From the NCBI GenBank assembly GCA_001464915.1, contig LNED01000040.1:1-39241 (forward strand): a stretch of 39,241 nt of DNA. The letters run 5' to 3'. A program made the translations under genes and the position numbers. Source of the stretch: Sphingomonadales bacterium Ga0077531. Lineage in GTDB: Bacteria; Pseudomonadota; Alphaproteobacteria; Sphingomonadales; Sphingomonadaceae. The notes below the pieces were generated by a model. That model saw only the letters and a program-made list of their open reading frames with translations, did no database searches and had not been told where the DNA came from. Within the stretch, counting starts at the first letter, position 1; every line of letters starts with the position of its first letter. Below, in pieces: positions 17,042-25,259 of this stretch.

Positions 17042-17057
17042 TGTTTCACGTGAAACA
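17042..17057. other. parS centromere-like site (perfect palindrome)
   Basis: TGTTTCACGTGAAACA is a perfect 16-bp palindrome identical to the canonical chromosomal parS, the loading site for ParB-CTP clamps. It is intergenic, between the SDHAF4-like gene and the convergent P450 gene, and 10 bases left of structured element copy B. parS sites usually cluster near the replication origin, so this window is probably in the origin-proximal part of the chromosome. No parA, parB or oriC is in the window. Confidence 0.92.
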
Positions 17058-17067
17058 TTTTCGAGAT

Positions 17068-17161
17068 CGGCGGCGCAGCCGCCGCAAGGCCGACCGGCCG
17101 CCCGCAGCGACGCGGCCGTCAGGCCGTGTGAGCGAGGATTTCGCAGCGCGGACGCGCTGCG
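17068..17161 (+). repeat. Four-hairpin structured element, copy B
   Basis: This has the same architecture as copy A at 12172-12263. H1 (17068-17084): CGGCGGC/GCCGCCG with loop GCA. H2 (17088-17099): GGCC/GGCC with loop GACC. H3 (17110-17129): ACGCGGCC/GGCCGTGT with loop GTCA. H4 (17142-17161): CGCAGCGC/GCGCTGCG with loop GGAC. The linkers CAA and GCCCGCAGCG are identical to copy A, and the 12-base linker is GAGCGAGGATTT. Relative to copy A there are nine compensatory pair changes and no broken pair. It ends 11 bases before the P450 stop codon. Confidence 0.8.
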
Positions 17162-17172
17162 GAACATCAAAA

Positions 17173-18570
17173 TCAAAGACGTGTAAACGTCACCTTCAGC
17201 CCATCCTTGGGCTGCGGGATCGGCCAATCCTGCCATTCGGGATCATATCCCTCAGCCGCCTCAATCCGATAGCGTTGCAGCAATTGGGCCAGCAGCACCT
17301 TCACCTGCATATAGGCAAAGTGGAGGCCAAGGCACATGTGCGCGCCGCCGCCGAACGGCACCCACGCGTATTTGTGCCGCGCCTTCACCTGATCGGGGGT
17401 GAAGCGCATCGGATCAAAGGTGAAGGGATTGTCCCAATATTCCTCGGAATGGTGGGTCCAGTAGATGTTGATCCCGACCATCGTGCCCGCCGGAATGCGA
17501 TATCCGCCATACTCGAATTCGCGCAGCGCCCGGCGCGGCATCGACGGCACCGGCGGGATCATCCGCAGCGATTCCTTGAACGCCATTTCGGTGAGTTCAA
17601 GCTTGCCTAGATCGTCGTAATCGAGCGGACGCGGTTCGCCCTGCCCATCCGGCCCGCCGGTGACCGCGAAAATCTCTGCGCGCAGTTTTTCCTGCCATTC
17701 GGGGTTGGTGGCGAGGTGATAGATCAGCGATGTGGCTGACGAAGTGATCGTGTCATGCGCCGCCATCATCAGGAAGTTCATGTGATCAACCACTTGGTCG
17801 ACCGGCAGCAGCGAGCCATCTTCGCGGGTGGCGGTGGCGAATTGGCTGAACATGTCCTGCCCGCCGCCCTCGGCCCGGCGGCGCAATGTTTCACGTGTGA
17901 AGAAATCGACCAGAAATGCCCGGCCATCGACGCCCTTTTTCATCTTGGTGAAGGGCAAAGGCTTGCGCACCGGCGCGACCGAGGCCTGCACCATGTCAAC
18001 GAACGCCTCGTTGATTTTGTCAGCCTCAGGCCCCCACGGCAGGCCGATGAAACTGTCTGCCGCCAGGTCGAGCGTGAGCTTCTTAATTGCCGGATAGAAC
18101 TCTTTCGGCCCGGCCCAGCCTGCCACTTCGCGGGCGATTCCACGGTTCAGCGCGCCCGAATAATGCCGCATCGGTTCTGGCTTGAACGCGATCGACAGCG
18201 CGCGGCGATCAATCCGGTGGTGGTCGAAATCGAGCAGCATCAAACCGCGCGGGAACAGTTGATCAAGGATCGGGCCCCAGCCCTGTTCGCTGGAGAAAAT
18301 CTTGTCCTTGTTGAACAAAAGCAATTCGTTCGCTTCGGCCCCCAGCAGCGCGACCTGCCAGCCGCCAAAGGCGCGGTTTTTGTAGACCTTGCCGAATTGC
18401 GCGATCCGCTTGGCCACAAAACCGTGCGGATCGGCCAGCATCTTGAAGGTGTTGCCCACCAGCGGCCAGCCGCCTTCACCGGGGATGTGGGCCAGGTCAG
18501 CCTCGGTCGGGTTCCCCTCGCTCCAATGCGGGAAGGACGGGGTCTGCGGGTCGGCGGCAAGGGTAGCCAT
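17173..18570 (-). CDS. Cytochrome P450
   Basis: This 465-residue heme monooxygenase has an I-helix with AAHDTITSSATSLIYH, an ExxR motif in ESLRMIPPVP, a PERF-like FTFDPMRFTP, and the heme loop FGGGAHMCLG with the axial Cys at residue about 413. It has no membrane anchor and is a soluble bacterial type that needs separate redox partners; none is encoded nearby. It is the last gene of a minus-strand series mrp, Mo-hydroxylase, hemH, P450, so the heme-making and heme-using enzymes are adjacent. The substrate is unknown. Part of the coding sequence contains a degenerate parS-like site at 17887-17902. Confidence 0.92.
   Translation of the reverse strand: MATLAADPQTPSFPHWSEGNPTEADLAHIPGEGGWPLVGNTFKMLADPHGFVAKRIAQFGKVYKNRAFGGWQVALLGAEANELLLFNKDKIFSSEQGWGPILDQLFPRGLMLLDFDHHRIDRRALSIAFKPEPMRHYSGALNRGIAREVAGWAGPKEFYPAIKKLTLDLAADSFIGLPWGPEADKINEAFVDMVQASVAPVRKPLPFTKMKKGVDGRAFLVDFFTRETLRRRAEGGGQDMFSQFATATREDGSLLPVDQVVDHMNFLMMAAHDTITSSATSLIYHLATNPEWQEKLRAEIFAVTGGPDGQGEPRPLDYDDLGKLELTEMAFKESLRMIPPVPSMPRRALREFEYGGYRIPAGTMVGINIYWTHHSEEYWDNPFTFDPMRFTPDQVKARHKYAWVPFGGGAHMCLGLHFAYMQVKVLLAQLLQRYRIEAAEGYDPEWQDWPIPQPKDGLKVTFTRL
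17887..17902. other. Degenerate parS-like site within the P450 gene
   Basis: TGTTTCACGTGTGAAG matches 12 of 16 positions of parS; the left half is perfect and the right half is degraded. It lies 845 bp from the perfect site. It could be a weak ParB site or chance. Confidence 0.3.
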
Positions 18571-18636
18571 GGTCGGTTCGGAGCTCCGTATAAGGTTCGG
18601 ATTCGCAACTGACCTGCGTTTAAATCCTCCGCCGGG

Positions 18637-19671
18637 TTAAATCCACCCCGAAAGCTCGCGCCGGACCAGCCCTTCGACCATCGCCACCCCAGCGGCCGAG
18701 GTGTTGAGGCAATCGAGGACGGCATATTCCTCTCCGCCGGCTTCGATGAACTCATCGCGGCCTTCGAGCGCCAGTTCCTCCAGCGTCTCGACACAATCGG
18801 CGGCAAAGCCGGGGGCGGCGACCACAAGGCGTTTGGTGCCCTTTTTGCCCTCTTCGATCAGCGTGGTGTCGGTTGAAGGTTCCAGCCAGCGCGCCGGGCC
18901 AAAGCGCGATTGGAACGTGGTTTCAAACCGCACCCCTGCAAATTCAGCGCGCTGCGCCAATATCTCGCGCAGCAACCGCGCGGTTTTGGAGCAGTGGCAG
19001 AAATAGGGGTCGCCCTTTTCCAGCGTTTGCAGCGGCATCCCGTGGAAACTCATCAGCATCACTTCCGGGCGGAAGCTGAGGGCCTTCACCTGGGCGGACA
19101 GATCATCCGCCAGCGCGCCGAGGTATTCGGGATGATCGTGATAGGGCGGGACGAACCGCAATGCCGGCTGCCAACGCATCGCGCCGAGCACGCGGGCGAC
19201 CTCGTCAAACACGGTCGCGGTCGTGGCGGCGCAGTATTGCGGATACATCGGCGCGATCAGGATCCGGTCGCAGCCCTTGCCCGTCATCTCGGTAATGCGT
19301 TGCTCGATCGAGGGATTGCCATAACGCATCGCGTAATCGACCAGCACCTTGTCGCCAAACCGGCCCACCACTGCTTCGGCCTGCTGCGCCGTGATGTCGG
19401 CAAGCGGCGATCCGCGATCCGTCCAGATCTTGGCATAGGCTTTCGCGCTTTTTTGCGGGCGGGTGTTGAGGATGATCCCGCGCAAAATCGGTTGCCAGAC
19501 GATCGGCGGAATCTCGATCACGCGGCGGTCTGACAGGAACTGCTTGAGGTAACGCCGGACCGAACCGGGGTCAGGCCCATCGGGCGTGCCAAGGTTGACC
19601 AGCAATACGCCGATCAAGCCGCTCGAAACAGGAGGGTGGTCGCCCGGAAGGCGCTGGGTCTGCCAGGTCAT
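18637..19671 (-). CDS. hemH: Ferrochelatase
   Basis: This 344-residue enzyme inserts Fe(II) into protoporphyrin IX, the last step of heme synthesis. Family features visible are the N-terminal GVLLVNLGTPDGPDPGSVRRYLKQFLSD, RYGNPSI, IAPMYPQYCAATTATVFDE, MSFHGMPL and the C-terminal TFQSRFGPARWLEPSTD with the conserved catalytic-region Glu. I chose ATG 19671 because the longer open frame (to 20217) runs back through the Mo-hydroxylase gene in another frame and encodes no family sequence. It lies 37 bases after the Mo-hydroxylase and 66 bases before the P450 gene. A CxxC-type [2Fe-2S] C-terminus is not evident. Confidence 0.94.
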   Translation of the reverse strand: MTWQTQRLPGDHPPVSSGLIGVLLVNLGTPDGPDPGSVRRYLKQFLSDRRVIEIPPIVWQPILRGIILNTRPQKSAKAYAKIWTDRGSPLADITAQQAEAVVGRFGDKVLVDYAMRYGNPSIEQRITEMTGKGCDRILIAPMYPQYCAATTATVFDEVARVLGAMRWQPALRFVPPYHDHPEYLGALADDLSAQVKALSFRPEVMLMSFHGMPLQTLEKGDPYFCHCSKTARLLREILAQRAEFAGVRFETTFQSRFGPARWLEPSTDTTLIEEGKKGTKRLVVAAPGFAADCVETLEELALEGRDEFIEAGGEEYAVLDCLNTSAAGVAMVEGLVRRELSGWI

Positions 19672-19708
19672 AGCCGCTCTAACGGTCGGCGGGCGTTTGG
19701 TTTCCGGG

Positions 19709-21982
19709 TCATATGCCGTCCGAAAGTAAGGGCAGTCGCCGCAGGCGCAACCCCGTCGCCGAAAACAGCGCATTGGCAATCGCAGGCGGAGCCACCACTG
19801 TGCCCAATTCGCCCGGATCGGCAGGCGGAGCTTCGCTGGCCATGAATTCGATCCGCATCTCCGGGCAATCGGCCAACGTGGGAAGGCCCAGCGCCTCGTA
19901 ATCGAGCACTTCGGGGATGCCGCTGCGCAGCTTGACCGGATTGCCGAGCGCAATACCGATGCCGAACACCAGCCCGCCTTCGATCTGCTGGCGGGCGATA
20001 TCGTGGTTGATGATCCGGCCAATGTCGACCGCTGCCGATAGCCGCGTGACCCGCACCCCGCCTTCGCCTTGCCGCGCGGTGGCGACGCAGGCGATGCGCG
20101 CGGCCTCCGGCCCGTCACCGATGCGAGCGCAGGCAATGCCTTGGCCGCTCTGATTGACGCCGCCATCCCAGCCCGCGAGCTGCGCCGCGCGTTGCAGGCA
20201 CGCCGCCAACCGCACATCGCCGCCCAGCATCGCCATCCGGTACGACAGCGGCTCTAGCCCATTCTTGGCGACGATTTCGTCGATGAAGCTCTCAATCGCG
20301 AAAATCGTCGGCCCATAGGCATTGCCGCGCACCCGCCCGACCGGCAGGCCAATCTCAACCGGGATATGCTCTACCAGCACGGCCGGGAGCTGATAGGGCG
20401 GCACCGCGCCTTCGCAGGCCATCGGGTCGGGCTGGCCGGTGGTTTCGCGGATCGCGGCCATGCTGGTGAGGTTGCCGAACAATCGCTTGCCAAATTCGCG
20501 CCCGGAAGGCGGCGTCGCGATCCGCAACCGCATGGCCTCAATCGCGCCGGGATTGGACTTGGAAAGCTGCGCGCCGATCAGCAGCCATGCAGGCGCACGC
20601 GGACGCGCGCGGATCATTTCATCGCGCCGCGGCCAGGTCAGTTGCACCGGGCGGCCAAGCTCCTTTGCAATCAGGGCAATTTCGATCGCGTGATCATGCT
20701 CCAGCCGCGCATCGAAGCTGCCGCCTGCGGGCATGGGATACAGCGCGACATCCTCGGTCGAAATACCAATCGCACGCGCCGCAGCGATCCGCGCCTGCTC
20801 GGGCGCTTGGCTTGCGATCCACAGATCGAGCCGCCCGTCGGCATAGCGCGCGGCTGCGCAGGCGGTTTCAACCGGAGCGGCGTAGGCTGGTTCAACCTCG
20901 TAGCGGCGCGCCATATCGACCCGGGTCAGCGCCGCCCCGCCGAACCCGGTTTCGGCAATCGGGTAAGCCTCTCCGCCGGTCAGCACCGTGTCCAGCCGCG
21001 CGGCAATATCACTGCTGTTGACGGGCGTTGGCGCGGCAAATTTGGGCTTCATCGCCGCCAGCGCCTCTTCCGCGCTCCACCAATTGTCGGCGGCAACCGC
21101 GATCCAGCGCTTGCTTTCAACCACGCCGACCAGCCCCTTGATCCCGGCGGCGGCATCGACGTTAAAACCCGTCAGTTCCGACCCATCGGCGGGCCCGTGG
21201 CGGATCGAGGCAAAGACCATACCCGGCAGCCGCACGTCGCCCGCAAAGCGGTACGATCCATCGACCTTGGACGGCAGGTCAAGCCGGGGAAATGCGGGCG
21301 CAGCGTCGGAATCGGCGGGCAGCGGCTTTTCGCGCAATGGTTCGGGCCGCAGCGGCGGGGGATCGAGCGGGGTCCATGCGGCGGCAGCTTCAGCGAGTTC
21401 GCCAAAGGTCGCGCGATTGGCGCCGTGCGTGATAAACCCGCCAGCGACCTCGCATTCCTCCCAAGCGACGCCCCAACGTGAGGCGGCTTCCTGCGTCAGC
21501 ATCGCCCGCGCGGCAGCGGCAGCTTCGCGGCAGGGCATTTCGTAGGCTTCGATCGCAGTGCCGGCCGCGGTCGCATTGAACCGCTGTGCGCCGGCAAAAC
21601 GGGTTGCCATCAGGTCGTCGGCATCGTCCGAAAGCCCCGAGGCGATCGGATCCCACAGCGCGATCCACTTCTTGGCCAGCGGGATATTGGCATAGGCCCC
21701 CGAAACCGGCGCAGGTTCGACCGCGATCTGCCGCCAGTCAGCGCCCAATTCATAGGCGACAATCTGCGGCAACAGCGTTGAAATTCCCTGCCCCATTTCC
21801 AGCTGCGGCACGGCGACGGTGACCACGCCGTCAGCCGCGATCTTGAGCCATGCGCCGAACACATGCTCGCCGCTCGCCGCCACCAGAGGCGTGCGATAGC
21901 TGCGCGGCATCAGCCACCACGCGACCAGCAAGCCCCCGCCTGCTGCCGCGCCTGCCAGCAGTCCCCGCCGCGAAACCTGCAT
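19709..21982 (-). CDS. Molybdopterin-binding aldehyde/xanthine oxidoreductase-type large subunit (isoquinoline 1-oxidoreductase beta-like)
   Basis: This 757-residue protein has a twin-arginine signal (SRRGLLAGAAAGGGLLVAWWL), so it is probably exported folded to the periplasm. The body has the organisation of IorB-type molybdenum hydroxylases, with two repeated Mo-pterin binding regions: QLEMGQGISTLLPQIVAYELG near the N-terminus and GSFDARLEHDHAIEIALIAKE mid-protein. The C-terminal part has VDIGRIINHDIARQQIEGGLVFGIGIAL. IorB-type enzymes normally pair with a small [2Fe-2S] subunit (IorA), but none adjoins this gene. It starts 3 bases after the mrp stop and is clearly co-transcribed with it. 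Electron acceptor and substrate are unknown. Confidence 0.85.
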   Translation of the reverse strand: MQVSRRGLLAGAAAGGGLLVAWWLMPRSYRTPLVAASGEHVFGAWLKIAADGVVTVAVPQLEMGQGISTLLPQIVAYELGADWRQIAVEPAPVSGAYANIPLAKKWIALWDPIASGLSDDADDLMATRFAGAQRFNATAAGTAIEAYEMPCREAAAAARAMLTQEAASRWGVAWEECEVAGGFITHGANRATFGELAEAAAAWTPLDPPPLRPEPLREKPLPADSDAAPAFPRLDLPSKVDGSYRFAGDVRLPGMVFASIRHGPADGSELTGFNVDAAAGIKGLVGVVESKRWIAVAADNWWSAEEALAAMKPKFAAPTPVNSSDIAARLDTVLTGGEAYPIAETGFGGAALTRVDMARRYEVEPAYAAPVETACAAARYADGRLDLWIASQAPEQARIAAARAIGISTEDVALYPMPAGGSFDARLEHDHAIEIALIAKELGRPVQLTWPRRDEMIRARPRAPAWLLIGAQLSKSNPGAIEAMRLRIATPPSGREFGKRLFGNLTSMAAIRETTGQPDPMACEGAVPPYQLPAVLVEHIPVEIGLPVGRVRGNAYGPTIFAIESFIDEIVAKNGLEPLSYRMAMLGGDVRLAACLQRAAQLAGWDGGVNQSGQGIACARIGDGPEAARIACVATARQGEGGVRVTRLSAAVDIGRIINHDIARQQIEGGLVFGIGIALGNPVKLRSGIPEVLDYEALGLPTLADCPEMRIEFMASEAPPADPGELGTVVAPPAIANALFSATGLRLRRLPLLSDGI

Positions 21983-21985
21983 TGC

Positions 21986-22993
21986 CTAAACCGCTCCTGT
22001 ATCGAGCCAGCGCGCCAGCTTTTGCGCGATAGCGACAAATGGCGCAGCAGCCTCGCTATCGCCAGCAGCAGGCGGCTCACCCTTATCGCCTGCAATCCGC
22101 GTTGCCAGCGTCAGCGGTACCCGGCCAAGGAACGGAATGTCGAGCGCAGCGGCGAATTTCTCCACCCCGCCCTGCCCAAACGGGTCGCTGATCTCGCCGC
22201 AATGCGGGCAGGCATAGCCCGCCATGTTTTCAACCAATCCGATAATCGGCACCTCGCCCTGTTCGAACAACTGTCCGGCGCGCGCGGCGTCAATCAGCGC
22301 GAGGTCTTGCGGGGTGGACACAAGGATCGCGCCATCAGGGCGGTGGGCGGACAGCATCGAAAGCTGCACATCGCCCGTCCCCGGCGGCAGGTCGATCAGC
22401 AAAAGATCAGTCTCGCCCCAGTCTGCATCGACCAGCTGAGTCAGCGCCTTTCCGGTCATCGGCCCGCGCCACGCCAGCGCTTTGCCGGGCGCGACGATGT
22501 GGCCCATCGACAGCACCTTGACCCCGTGGCGGCTGTCAATCGCGATCAACTTGGCACCATCGGGGGTCGCACCGGGCTTGATCCCCTCGGTCGCCAGCAA
22601 TTTGGGCTGCGAGGGGCCATAGATGTCGCCATCGATCACGCCGACCTTGCGCCCCATCCGCGCGAGCGCCACCGCAAGATTGGTGGTCAGCGTCGATTTG
22701 CCGACCCCGCCCTTGCCCGATCCGACCGCGATCAAACGGCGGCGGCGGCGTTCGCCGGTCAGGGCAATGCGCACTTCGTCGATGTCCGCCAGCGGCATGA
22801 GCGCGGCGGTAATCGCGCTTTCCAGTTCGGCGCGCGCGGTATCGGACAAATCGCCCGCCTCGGCCACGATCACCGCGCGGCGCGAAACGATCCGTGCCGA
22901 GCGCAGACGGTGGTTGATTTCAGGCGTCAGCGCGGCGCGGATCAGCGCCTCTTCGGCGTCTGGCTGGCGGGGTTGTTGAGGTGTGTTGCTCAT
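21986..22993 (-). CDS. mrp: Mrp/NBP35-family iron-sulfur cluster carrier ATPase
   Basis: This 335-residue cytoplasmic P-loop ATPase has an N-terminal DUF59/MIP18-like domain (about 14-75). The deviant Walker A, AVGSGKGGVGKST, is at about 89-101, LLIDLPPGTGD is the Walker B region, and the C-terminal ACPHCGE (about residues 262-268) supplies the CxxC that bridges a [4Fe-4S] cluster between dimer subunits. Such proteins (ApbC/Mrp) deliver Fe-S clusters to client apoproteins. It is first in the unit that continues with a Mo-hydroxylase, hemH and a P450, a cofactor-centred group. The Mo-hydroxylase is only an inferred client. Confidence 0.92.
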   Translation of the reverse strand: MSNTPQQPRQPDAEEALIRAALTPEINHRLRSARIVSRRAVIVAEAGDLSDTARAELESAITAALMPLADIDEVRIALTGERRRRRLIAVGSGKGGVGKSTLTTNLAVALARMGRKVGVIDGDIYGPSQPKLLATEGIKPGATPDGAKLIAIDSRHGVKVLSMGHIVAPGKALAWRGPMTGKALTQLVDADWGETDLLLIDLPPGTGDVQLSMLSAHRPDGAILVSTPQDLALIDAARAGQLFEQGEVPIIGLVENMAGYACPHCGEISDPFGQGGVEKFAAALDIPFLGRVPLTLATRIAGDKGEPPAAGDSEAAAPFVAIAQKLARWLDTGAV

Positions 22994-23035
22994 GGCGCGA
23001 CGCCTCTACCATCAAATTCACGCAGCCAACCCCTG

Positions 23036-23051
23036 TTTTTCACGTGAATGC
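23036..23051. other. Degenerate parS-like site upstream of hflK
   Basis: TTTTTCACGTGAATGC retains the full central ten bases TTCACGTGAA of parS and matches 12 of 16 positions. It is intergenic between mrp and hflK, 6 kb from the perfect site. It may be a weak ParB-binding site or a chance CACGTG palindrome. Confidence 0.3.
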
Positions 23052-23125
23052 GTGCCTATAACGGCTGTATGCAGAGATTTGACGGTTGGAGAGAACGTCT
23101 TGGTGGGGCCGCCCGCGGCCTTGCC

Positions 23126-24220
23126 ATGGCTGGCAAAAATAACCCTTGGGGTGGATCAGGCAAGGGTGGTGAGCCCGGCGATGATGGCCCGAGCGGTGAC
23201 AACGGAGCGGGCGGCCCCGAAGGCCCGCGCAACCCGTGGCTGCCCGGCGGGGGCGAACCCGGCAAGCGGCGCTCTGCCAGTATCGAGGATATTTTCAAAG
23301 GCCGCGGCCCCGAAGGCCCGCGCCGCTCCGGTGGCGGTATCGGCGGCCCCGGCTTCCGCCTGCCCGAGCGCGGCAACGGCAAAAGCTGGGTGCCGGTGAT
23401 CATTGGAGGCGCTGCGGTGGTCTGGGTCGCAGTCACAAGCTTCCACTTCGTGCAACCTGGCGAACAGGCCGTAGTCACTTGGCTTGGGGGCAAATATTCG
23501 CACACGCTTGAGGCGACTGGATTCACTGCCCCTTGGCCGATCAATATGGTCGAGAAGGAAAACGTCACGCAAGTGCGACTTGAGGAAATCCCCGGCACAA
23601 AGGCCGAAAAGCTGATCCTCACCGGCGACCAGAACCTTGTCGATCTGAGCTACCTGATCCGCTGGAACATCTCCGACCTGACACTTTACAAGTACCAACT
23701 GTCCGATCCCAAGAACGCCCTGCTTGAAATCGGCGAGGCGGCGATGCGCGCGGCGGTGGCGCGGCAGGATCTCGATACGGTGCTGACCGGCGAAGGTCGG
23801 GCTGAAATCGAACAGGACGTGCGCGCCGCGATGCAGGCGCGGCTTGATGCCTACCGTTCGGGGATCAGCGTGCAAGGGATCGAAATCAACAAGGTCGATC
23901 CGCCCGGCCGTGTCGAAGAGGCGTTCAAGGACGTGTCTTCGGCCCAGCAGGATGCCGATGCCGCGATCAACCGGTCGCGCGCGGTGGCGCAGCAATTGCT
24001 CGCCCGTGCTCAGGGTGACGCGAGCGAATTCAACAACATCTACGAAGAATACAAGCTCGCTCCCGAAGTGACCCGTCGCCGTCTCTACTACGAGACCATG
24101 GAATCGGTGCTGTCCAAGACCGACAAGACGATCGTTGAATCGGGCAACGTAACCCCATACCTGCCGCTGCCGGAGCTGAAGCGCCGTGCGCAGCCGCCCG
24201 TGCCGCCGCAGGGAGAGTAA
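23126..24220 (+). CDS. hflK: FtsH protease modulator HflK
   Basis: This SPFH/stomatin-family membrane protein of about 364 residues forms the HflKC cage around FtsH. The N-terminus is Gly/Pro-rich and cytoplasmic (NPWGGSGKGG and similar). A single membrane helix follows (VPVIIGGAAVVWVAVTSFHF), then the SPFH/band 7 domain beginning VQPGEQAVVTWLGG, and a coiled-coil C-terminal part (DVSSAQQDADAAINRSRA). The frame is open from ATG 23048. I use ATG 23126 because the codons before about 23100 are atypical (two AGA) and the family sequence starts at NPWG; 23069 is another option. It is followed by hflC after four bases. Confidence 0.9.
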   Translation: MAGKNNPWGGSGKGGEPGDDGPSGDNGAGGPEGPRNPWLPGGGEPGKRRSASIEDIFKGRGPEGPRRSGGGIGGPGFRLPERGNGKSWVPVIIGGAAVVWVAVTSFHFVQPGEQAVVTWLGGKYSHTLEATGFTAPWPINMVEKENVTQVRLEEIPGTKAEKLILTGDQNLVDLSYLIRWNISDLTLYKYQLSDPKNALLEIGEAAMRAAVARQDLDTVLTGEGRAEIEQDVRAAMQARLDAYRSGISVQGIEINKVDPPGRVEEAFKDVSSAQQDADAAINRSRAVAQQLLARAQGDASEFNNIYEEYKLAPEVTRRRLYYETMESVLSKTDKTIVESGNVTPYLPLPELKRRAQPPVPPQGE

Positions 24221-24224
24221 TGCG

Positions 24225-25070
24225 ATGAATTCTGTCCTTGAAAACTACAAAGCGCTCGTGATTGCCGCCATCATTGCCGTGGTGGCGCTGGCATCGAGCA
24301 TCGTGATCGTGCCCGAGACTCATCAGGCGGTCGTCGTCTTCACCGGTAAGCCGGTCCGCGTCTTCAACCAGTTCCGCCCTGATGTGCCCTATGGCCAGAC
24401 CGGCGCCGGTATCAACTTCCGCTGGCCTTTCTTCGAACAGGTACGGATGATTGATCGCCGGGTGCTCGATCTCGATATGGAGCGCACTCAGGTACTCTCC
24501 AACGACCAGCAGCGCCTGCAGGTCGATGCCTATGCCCGCTACCGCATCATTGACCCGGTTAAGTTGGTCGAAAAGGCGGGGACTGAGGCGCAGCTCGAAG
24601 CGCAGCTGCTACCAATCCTCACCTCAGTGCTGCGGCAGGAACTGGGTCGGCGTCCGTTTTCGGCACTGATCAGCGCCGAACGCGGCACTGCGATGACCAA
24701 CATCACCAAGACGCTAGACCGGCAGGCGCGCAATTACGGCGCGCAGGTTCTGGACGTGCGGATCAAACGCGCCGATTTGCCCGAAGGCCGTCCGCTTGAT
24801 GCCGCCTTCACCCGGATGGAAACCGATCGGCAGGAAGAAGCCGCCACGATCCGCGCCGCAGGACAGCGTGATGCGCAGATCATTCAGGCCGAAGCCTCAG
24901 CCGCTGCGGCGCGCACCTATGCGGACGCGTACGGGAAAGACCCGGCGTTCTACGACTTCTACCGCGCGATGCAGAGCTACCGTCAGACCTTCCTGACCGG
25001 AGAAGGGCAAAGTTCGTTGGTGCTTTCGGATGACAGCGAATATTTCCGCCAGTTCAAGGGGCAGCGATAG
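24225..25070 (+). CDS. hflC: FtsH protease modulator HflC
   Basis: This 281-residue SPFH/stomatin-family protein is the partner of HflK. It has one N-terminal membrane helix (ALVIAAIIAVVALASSIVIV, about 9-28), then a band 7 domain opening with PETHQAVVVFTGKPVRVFN and a helical C-terminal region with QRDAQIIQAEASAAAARTYA. Together with HflK it limits FtsH access to membrane substrates. GGGAGAG precedes the ATG by seven bases. The spacing and order hflK-hflC-degP are conserved in many alphaproteobacteria and group membrane and periplasmic quality control. Confidence 0.94.
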   Translation: MNSVLENYKALVIAAIIAVVALASSIVIVPETHQAVVVFTGKPVRVFNQFRPDVPYGQTGAGINFRWPFFEQVRMIDRRVLDLDMERTQVLSNDQQRLQVDAYARYRIIDPVKLVEKAGTEAQLEAQLLPILTSVLRQELGRRPFSALISAERGTAMTNITKTLDRQARNYGAQVLDVRIKRADLPEGRPLDAAFTRMETDRQEEAATIRAAGQRDAQIIQAEASAAAARTYADAYGKDPAFYDFYRAMQSYRQTFLTGEGQSSLVLSDDSEYFRQFKGQR

Positions 25071-25127
25071 AGCCTGAATTTGGATCGTTCGACCAAACGC
25101 CAATCACGGACGCTGAATGCCTGAAGC

Positions 25128-25142
25128 GTTCAATCAGCGTTC
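25128..25142 (+). promoter_or_regulatory. Alphaproteobacterial SOS-box-like motif upstream of degP
   Basis: GTTC-N7-GTTC matches the LexA-binding consensus known in alphaproteobacteria. It lies 118 bases before the degP start, inside the 189-base hflC-degP intergenic stretch (25071-25259), where the direct repeat GCGTTCA recurs 11 bp apart. About one such match is expected by chance per strand pair in 39 kb, so this is weak evidence alone. Confidence 0.3.
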
Positions 25143-25259
25143 AGGCCCGAAAAGCGCATTTGCAGCGGGAACCCAGCCCCAGTGGCTGGCCCCGTCAACG
25201 GTTTGAGGAACGCAGCGGCAACCCCGTGCATTCCTACTTTGGATAAGGACCAAGAGGAC

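Noticed and set aside
16779..17186. Open frames spanning the parS site and structured element B
   Set aside because: They overlap a better-supported SDHAF4-like gene and end inside the P450 gene. The shared residues come from the repeat.
25168..25200. EcfG-type general stress promoter upstream of degP
   Set aside because: A GGAAC is present at 25168-25172, but the nearest CGTC/CGGTT lies 20 or more bases away, too far for a convincing -10.
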